16,751 bases of DNA, from positions 1 to 16,751 of the forward strand of contig CAJPKE010000016.1 of assembly GCA_905370345.1 (NCBI GenBank). The letters run 5' to 3'. This DNA comes from Candidatus Saccharibacteria bacterium UBA6209. Lineage in GTDB: Bacteria; Patescibacteriota; Saccharimonadia; Saccharimonadales; Saccharimonadaceae. Made by a program: the position numbers and the translations under genes. The first letter of the stretch is position 1, and the number at the start of each line of letters is the position of its first letter. A model generated the notes under the pieces. The model made no database searches. It had not been told where the DNA came from and saw only the letters and a list, made by a program, of their open reading frames with translations. Shown here one piece after another: positions 12,991-16,751 of this stretch.

Positions 12991-14061
12991 ATGGCAAAGA
13001 TTTCTTTAGATATGGATTCTCTAAAAAATGAACGAGCTGATTTGAGCAATTTTTTAGCGCAACCTGATGCTTACAGCTCACCAGATTTTACGGTAAAAAA
13101 CAAACGATTTTCAGAATTAGAAACGCTTATCTCAAAAGGCGAAGAGCGAGAAAACCTGGAAAAAAACTTAGTAGAAGCCAAGGAATTAGCAAACGAAGGT
13201 GGCGAGCTGGCTGCCCTGGCGAAGCTTGAAATTGCTGAAACCGAAGCTCGATTGACCGAATTAGAAGAAGAATTATTCATCTTACTCACACCCAAAGATC
13301 CTAATGACGAGAAAAATATCATCATGGAAATCCGCGCCGGAGCTGGCGGTGATGAAGCGTCGTTGTTTGCGGCGGAACTGTATCGTATGTATTTACGTTG
13401 GTGCGAATCTAACGGCTATAAAGTAGAACTAATTAGCGAATCAGCCAACGATTCTGGCGGCTATAAAGAAGTTATCTTCATGATCAAGGGCGACGCGCCA
13501 TACTCTAAATTGAAGTTCGAAGGTGGCGTACACCGAGTTCAACGAGTTCCAGTAACTGAAAGCCAAGGTCGCGTCCACACTTCAACCGTAACAGTGGCGG
13601 TTTTGCCAGAAGCCGAAGAAGCGGACATTGAGATAAATCCGAACGATTTGCGAGTTGACATTTACCGCTCCAGTGGACACGGTGGTCAAAGTGTGAATAC
13701 GACAGATTCAGCAGTGCGAATCACCCACTTGCCGACTGGAATGATCGTCACAAACCAAGATGAAAAATCGCAAATTAAAAACCGCGAAAAAGCCATGAGT
13801 GTGCTTCGTTCACGATTGTTACAGATGAAAATTGACGAGGAAAACGCCAAATTAAGCGCCGAGCGACGCTCGTTGGTCGGAACCGGTGACCGCTCGGAAA
13901 AAATCCGAACGTACAACTTCCCGCAAGACCGAATCACCGACCACCGCATTCACTACAGCCGCAGCAATATCCCCGCTGCAATGAACGGGGATATCGATGA
14001 TTTGATTGAAAATCTACAGCGATATGAGCGTGAGCTGAAAGCTCAGAATGCTAATCATTAA
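12991..14061 (+). CDS. prfA: Peptide chain release factor 1
   Basis: A 356-residue class I release factor that reads UAA and UAG stop codons and triggers peptide release. The N-terminal helical domain (~1-105) is followed by IRAGAGGDEASLFAAELYRMY (114-134), the anticodon-mimic tripeptide PVT (187-189) in the RF1-type context RVPVTESQGRVHTS, and the catalytic GGQ loop SSGHGGQSVNTTDSAVR (227-243). The PxT motif and the length mark it as RF1 rather than RF2. The gene normally paired with it (prmC, which methylates the GGQ glutamine) is not visible here. Its last 11 bases overlap the stop end of a convergent truncated frame. Secure. Confidence 0.97.
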   Translation: MAKISLDMDSLKNERADLSNFLAQPDAYSSPDFTVKNKRFSELETLISKGEERENLEKNLVEAKELANEGGELAALAKLEIAETEARLTELEEELFILLTPKDPNDEKNIIMEIRAGAGGDEASLFAAELYRMYLRWCESNGYKVELISESANDSGGYKEVIFMIKGDAPYSKLKFEGGVHRVQRVPVTESQGRVHTSTVTVAVLPEAEEADIEINPNDLRVDIYRSSGHGGQSVNTTDSAVRITHLPTGMIVTNQDEKSQIKNREKAMSVLRSRLLQMKIDEENAKLSAERRSLVGTGDRSEKIRTYNFPQDRITDHRIHYSRSNIPAAMNGDIDDLIENLQRYERELKAQNANH

Positions 14062-14173
14062 AGAGGTCTGGATTCCTAAATTCTAAATCAAGCGCAGCCT
14101 CACTCCACTTATCACGGTCGTCAAGACTTAAAGATTCGTCGCTAGCACGTCGTTTATATTTTCCATATAAACT
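14051..14173 (-). pseudogene. C-terminal fragment of a convergent gene, cut at the junction
   Basis: On the minus strand an open frame of 40 codons ends in TAG at 14053-14051, overlapping the end of prfA. It reads ...KRRASDESLSLDDRDKWSEA... and finishes RNPDLFND, a hydrophilic, protein-like sequence with a mix of residues matching the Saccharibacteria genes. It has no ATG, GTG or TTG start, and just upstream the frame hits TAG (14176-14174), where the DNA turns very AT-rich. I read it as the tail of a real gene whose 5' part was lost at the chimeric or recombination boundary. A chance open frame of 40 codons is possible, so this is moderate only. Confidence 0.5.
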
Positions 14174-14227
14174 CTATAAACATAATACACACATAATAAA
14201 ACAATATTACTTTAAAAATAAAATAAT
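14150..14227. other. Probable junction between Saccharibacteria-like and Bacteroidota-like DNA
   Basis: Left of about 14165 the sequence has Saccharibacteria-like codon use and starts with Shine-Dalgarno sites or leaderless promoters. Right of it the bases are strongly A/T-rich (TAAACATAATACACACATAA) and all gene starts lack Shine-Dalgarno sites. The truncated reverse frame ends here. The exact breakpoint cannot be fixed from sequence alone. Confidence 0.6.
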
Positions 14228-14578
14228 ATGGGACTTAAAAGATTAGGGAAAAAGACAATACTTGGTGGCGGCTCACTTATAGCTGGACATATTCAAGATG
14301 CACTTAAAAAAAAAGAGATAACGGGAAAGTCATTTAGAGAGTGTCTTGAAGATAGCATAAAGGAAACTTTTACAGAAGATTTACCTGGTACTAGCCATGT
14401 TTATAACATAGGTAAGAAAGATGGCAAGATAGTGGGCACTATAGAGCAAGCTGCTCGAGACGTAAAGAAAGCAAAAGAAATAGAAAAAAAACACAAAGAA
14501 AAAGTTACTAAATTAAAGAGAATTAATCAAGCTTATAAAGATCTACTTAATGAAGTGAAAGACAAAAAGAAGGATTAA
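14228..14578 (+). CDS. Unknown small basic protein with C-terminal coiled coil
   Basis: A 116-residue lysine-rich protein that I do not recognise. Its N-terminus has a short glycine-rich hydrophobic stretch, ILGGGSLIAG (11-20), too short for a sure membrane helix. Residues 76-114 are charged and helical (RDVKKAKEIEKKHKEKVTKL), likely a coiled coil. The coding sequence is more AT-rich than the genes on either side. The ATG follows an A/T-only leader without a Shine-Dalgarno site, as is common in Bacteroidota. A hairpin terminator at 14604-14625 makes it a single-gene unit. It could be a mobile-element passenger or a structural protein; nothing decides this. Confidence 0.6.
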   Translation: MGLKRLGKKTILGGGSLIAGHIQDALKKKEITGKSFRECLEDSIKETFTEDLPGTSHVYNIGKKDGKIVGTIEQAARDVKKAKEIEKKHKEKVTKLKRINQAYKDLLNEVKDKKKD

Positions 14579-14603
14579 TAGAATAATCATTAGTTAAGAT
14601 ATG

Positions 14604-14625
14604 GAGAACAAGCGTACTTGTTCTC
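14604..14625 (+). terminator. Intrinsic terminator after the small basic protein
   Basis: GAGAACAAG and CTTGTTCTC form a perfect 9-bp stem with a CGTA loop, followed by TTATCTTT. It lies 26 bases after the stop codon. Confidence 0.7.
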
Positions 14626-14753
14626 TTATCTTTCAAAAATTGTTAGCTAGCTAAAAAAATATAGTACGATAAATAGTAGCATAGCTTTTATCCCCTACAT
14701 ATACTCTTTCTCATTTTATATTACATACACAAAAAAAATAAAAACTATGTTTT

Positions 14754-15002
14754 ATGATAGAACTCGATACTACTAATATGTGTTCACACCTGCAAAAGAA
14801 GCTCTTTAACGAAGAAGGTGTCTACTATCCTATATGGCAGGCAATGCAGAAAGATGAGGAGATAACAGCCGTCATTCGTACACGACAGTTGCATATCTAC
14901 CGCAATGGCAAAAAAGTTTTAGTGCTTCCTGGCAAGGCAGCACCGAAGGTTATTCGCGAAGATAGCCTCAACGAACTCTTACCTAAGGACTTACTGAAAT
15001 GA
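14754..15002 (+). CDS. Unknown 82-residue protein coupled to the SDR gene
   Basis: A short soluble protein reading MIELDTTNMCSHLQKKLF..., with a central strand-rich part (ITAVIRTRQLHIYRNGKKVL, 37-56) and an IREDSLNELLPKDLLK end. There is no signal peptide, membrane helix or known catalytic motif. Its stop overlaps the start of the next gene in an ATGA, so the two are translated together. The ATG follows an A/T-rich leader without a Shine-Dalgarno site. The 175-base gap before it holds only the terminator at 14604-14625 and AT-rich sequence. It may be a stand-alone N-terminal domain of a larger family, but I cannot name it. Confidence 0.65.
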   Translation: MIELDTTNMCSHLQKKLFNEEGVYYPIWQAMQKDEEITAVIRTRQLHIYRNGKKVLVLPGKAAPKVIREDSLNELLPKDLLK

Positions 15003-15724
15003 AAAAGGCAATCGTCGTAGGTGCCAGCAGCGGTATCGGACATGAAGTGGCACGACTGCTCATCGCACAAGGATGGGCGGTTGGTGTGGCTGCTCGCCGT
15101 ATAGACAAGTTGTCAGACTTGCAAGCTATGGCACCAGATCGGGTTTACACAGCACAGATTGATGTAACTAACGAAGATGCAGAAACATCCTTACTGCAAC
15201 TTATAGAACGTATGAACGGTCTCGACCTCTATTTTCATGCAGCGGGAATCGGATGGCAAAACCCAAGTCTTGAAGCTGACATAGAACTTAAGACGATGGA
15301 AACCAACGCCCTTGGCTTCACAAGAATGATAGGTTGTGCCTATCGTTATTTTGCCAATAAGGGAGGTGGACACATCGCTTGCATCAGCTCTATCGCTGGT
15401 ACAAAGGGACTTGGACCAGCTCCTGCATATAGTGCAACAAAGGCAATGCAGAACACTTATCTACAAGCATTGGAACAACTCGCAGCTTGTAAACATCATA
15501 ACATCCACTTCACCGATATCCGTCCCGGCTTTGTTGACACTCCCCTACTTGCTGGTACCGCTCACCTTCCGATGCTGATGACCACAGAAAAGGTGGCACG
15601 CAGTATTTTAAAGGCTATCAACAGCCAACGACACATCTGCGTCATCGATACCCGTTGGCGCATACTCACCTACCTATGGCGACATATCCCTAACTGGATA
15701 TGGAGGAGAATGAAGCTATGTTGA
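14999..15724 (+). CDS. Short-chain dehydrogenase/reductase (classical SDR)
   Basis: A 241-residue NAD(P)H-dependent oxidoreductase with a Rossmann fold. The cofactor loop is VGASSGIG (7-14), and two arginines after the second strand (AARR, 31-34) suggest a preference for NADP. HAAG (80-83) replaces the usual NNAG. The catalytic set is N103, S131, Y144 and K148 (AYSATK), and a PGFVDTPL loop follows near 177-184. The C-terminus is basic and aromatic (WRHIPNWIWRRMKLC), which may touch the membrane (inference). The substrate is unknown. The ATG overlaps the upstream stop, so it depends on that gene for translation. Family assignment is firm; the source organism looks like Prevotella rather than Saccharibacteria. 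Confidence 0.92.
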   Translation: MKKAIVVGASSGIGHEVARLLIAQGWAVGVAARRIDKLSDLQAMAPDRVYTAQIDVTNEDAETSLLQLIERMNGLDLYFHAAGIGWQNPSLEADIELKTMETNALGFTRMIGCAYRYFANKGGGHIACISSIAGTKGLGPAPAYSATKAMQNTYLQALEQLAACKHHNIHFTDIRPGFVDTPLLAGTAHLPMLMTTEKVARSILKAINSQRHICVIDTRWRILTYLWRHIPNWIWRRMKLC

Positions 15725-15931
15725 CCTCTTTTTCATAAAAAGAAAACAAACAAGATTTCCACAACAACATAAACAAACACTAATTTCTTTCCTCATAAAA
15801 TAAACTTTCAGGGGTTTCAATCATCTAAGCATATAAGTCTTAAAAACTGTCCATAACGAAAGGGAAGGAAAAGGATAAGTAAAAGAGGAAACAATTGATA
15901 AACAAGTAACAAAACAATAATTATTTAGGAT
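15725..15931. other. AT-rich intergenic region between SDR and PepSY-type genes
   Basis: These 207 bases hold no gene, tRNA or clear promoter. A 6-bp inverted repeat (CTTTTT-CAT-AAAAAG) just after the SDR stop may be a weak terminator. The run TTG...TAATTATTTAG before 15932 loosely resembles a Bacteroidota promoter (TTTG / TAnnTTTG) but does not match well enough to call. Confidence 0.4.
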
Positions 15932-16744
15932 ATGAGAAAATTCTGTTTAAAAATTCACCGCTGGTTTGCTTTACCATTAGGCGTAATCATGGCTATTTTG
16001 TGCTTCAGCGGTCTTGCAATACTATTAATAAAAGATCTCGCACCACTCTTTGACATGAATGCCAAAGAGATGCCAATCTATACAATGGTCGTACGACTGC
16101 ACCGCTGGCTCTTTATGAAACCTGAGAATGCACATGAGGGTGGGCAGTCACTTGGACGCATCCTTACAGCTGTGACTTCTATGTGTATGGCAGTCGTATT
16201 ACTATCGGGTGTTGTCATCTGGTGGCCAAAGACCAAGAAGGCTTTGAAAAGTCGTTTGACCATCAGCACAAACAAGGGTTTCCGTCGCTTTGTTTACGAC
16301 TCTCACGTGTCATTAGGTATCTATGTCTTTATCTTCCTTTTCCTCATGGCACTCACAGGTCCTGTCTTCTCTTTCGGCTGGTACAGAACGGGAATGTCTA
16401 AACTCTTCGGTCAGCCTATGCCACCAAAGGAAATGAAGATGCAACAGCCTAAAGATGGAATGAAGCAGGGCGGAACAAACGATAAAGCTTTTGCACCTAC
16501 GGACGCAAGTCAGATGAAAGGACAACCACAAGCACACAAGGAGGGAGCAAAAGACATGAAAGGTGATCAGCATGGTAAGAAGCCAAAGGGCGGTATGCTC
16601 TTTAAGCAGTTACACACAGGAACATGGGGCGGATGGTTCTCACGCGTTCTCTATGCTATCGCAGCCTTTATCGGTGGCTTCCTCCCTATTAGTGGTTACT
16701 ACCTGTGGTGGAAGAGAAGAAGTGCTAAGAAGAAAAAAGCATAA
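15932..16744 (+). CDS. PepSY-associated transmembrane protein with Met/His-rich loop
   Basis: A 270-residue inner-membrane protein of the PepSY-associated TM helix group, whose members include the iron-regulated PiuB-type proteins. About four hydrophobic segments are visible (12-34, 78-98, 127-149, 238-260). Conserved histidines lie at the membrane faces: IHRW (H9), LHRW (H57), DSHVSLGIY (H125) and LHTGTWGG (H228). The pattern of a heme- or metal-binding di-heme-like core is inferred. Between helices 3 and 4, residues 157-222 form a hydrophilic loop rich in Met, Lys, Gln and Gly (MPPKEMKMQQPKDGMKQGG), with His 202 and 214, resembling a metal-binding linker. The tail is basic (KRRSAKKKKA). The start has an A/T leader without a clear Shine-Dalgarno site. 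It ends 7 bases before the window edge, and the function is not proved. Confidence 0.85.
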   Translation: MRKFCLKIHRWFALPLGVIMAILCFSGLAILLIKDLAPLFDMNAKEMPIYTMVVRLHRWLFMKPENAHEGGQSLGRILTAVTSMCMAVVLLSGVVIWWPKTKKALKSRLTISTNKGFRRFVYDSHVSLGIYVFIFLFLMALTGPVFSFGWYRTGMSKLFGQPMPPKEMKMQQPKDGMKQGGTNDKAFAPTDASQMKGQPQAHKEGAKDMKGDQHGKKPKGGMLFKQLHTGTWGGWFSRVLYAIAAFIGGFLPISGYYLWWKRRSAKKKKA

Positions 16745-16751
16745 AACATAA

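Noticed and set aside
1..14061. UGA recoded to glycine, as in Gracilibacteria/Absconditabacteria
   Set aside because: UGA ends uppS and the NTase-like gene at the expected lengths, and UGG encodes Trp throughout. The standard bacterial code fits.
1..16751. CRISPR arrays, tRNA or rRNA genes, insertion sequences, defence systems
   Set aside because: No repeated spacers, cloverleaf sequences, transposase motifs or known defence domains were seen in any gap or frame.

Overview
Most of this window (about 1-14,165) looks like a chromosome segment from a small-genome bacterium of the Patescibacteria/CPR, most likely an oral Saccharibacteria (TM7). This is inferred from gene content, tight packing and overlapping genes. 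Other pointers are a prolyl-tRNA synthetase without an editing insert, a zinc-free bL31 with a basic tail, and gaps in the usual rpsB-tsf-pyrH-frr-uppS-cdsA-dxr-rseP-proS cluster. The standard code fits, because UGA is used as a stop. The last 2.6 kb (about 14,170-16,751) looks like Bacteroidota, probably Prevotella: AT-rich leaders, no Shine-Dalgarno sites, and an SDR oxidoreductase and a PepSY-associated membrane protein. The boundary cuts the 5' side of a reverse-strand gene fragment. I read it as an assembly chimera, with recent transfer as the less likely alternative.

Layout. 1-1,190: on the minus strand, a CNNM-type CBS transporter followed by a partial unknown gene. 1,210-3,335: lysS and greA (minus), each with its own promoter. 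3,347-8,265: a tightly overlapping minus-strand operon, frr - nucleotidyltransferase-like protein - uppS - rseP-type site-2 protease - CPBP protease - proS. 8,287-9,354: recF on the plus strand, convergent with rpsB-tsf (9,412-10,824, minus), with a shared two-way terminator. 10,848-12,930: two unfamiliar minus-strand genes, one phosphoribosyltransferase-like and one with a ParB/sulfiredoxin-like C-terminus, on either side of rpmE (plus). 12,973-14,061: prfA (plus). 14,051-14,173: a truncated reverse-strand fragment. 14,228-16,744: four plus-strand genes of the second organism.

The Saccharibacteria part is mainly translation (lysS, proS, frr, tsf, rpsB, rpmE, prfA), transcript elongation (greA), cell-envelope lipid and membrane proteolysis (uppS, rseP, CPBP) and repair (recF). 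Its promoters show a consistent pattern: eight of ten predicted promoters have an extended -10 (TGnTATAAT type), and the other two have TTGACA with an exact 17-bp spacer. At six genes (lysS, recF, prfA, rpmE and the two unknowns) the -10 box lies 6-10 bases from the start codon and there is no Shine-Dalgarno site, so they probably make leaderless or nearly leaderless mRNAs. Most operon-internal genes, and the genes with longer leaders, carry clear Shine-Dalgarno sites.

I found no CRISPR array, tRNA, rRNA, insertion sequence or recognisable defence system. The points most worth following up are the chimeric junction, the leaderless promoter pattern, and three small unfamiliar proteins placed among core genes.
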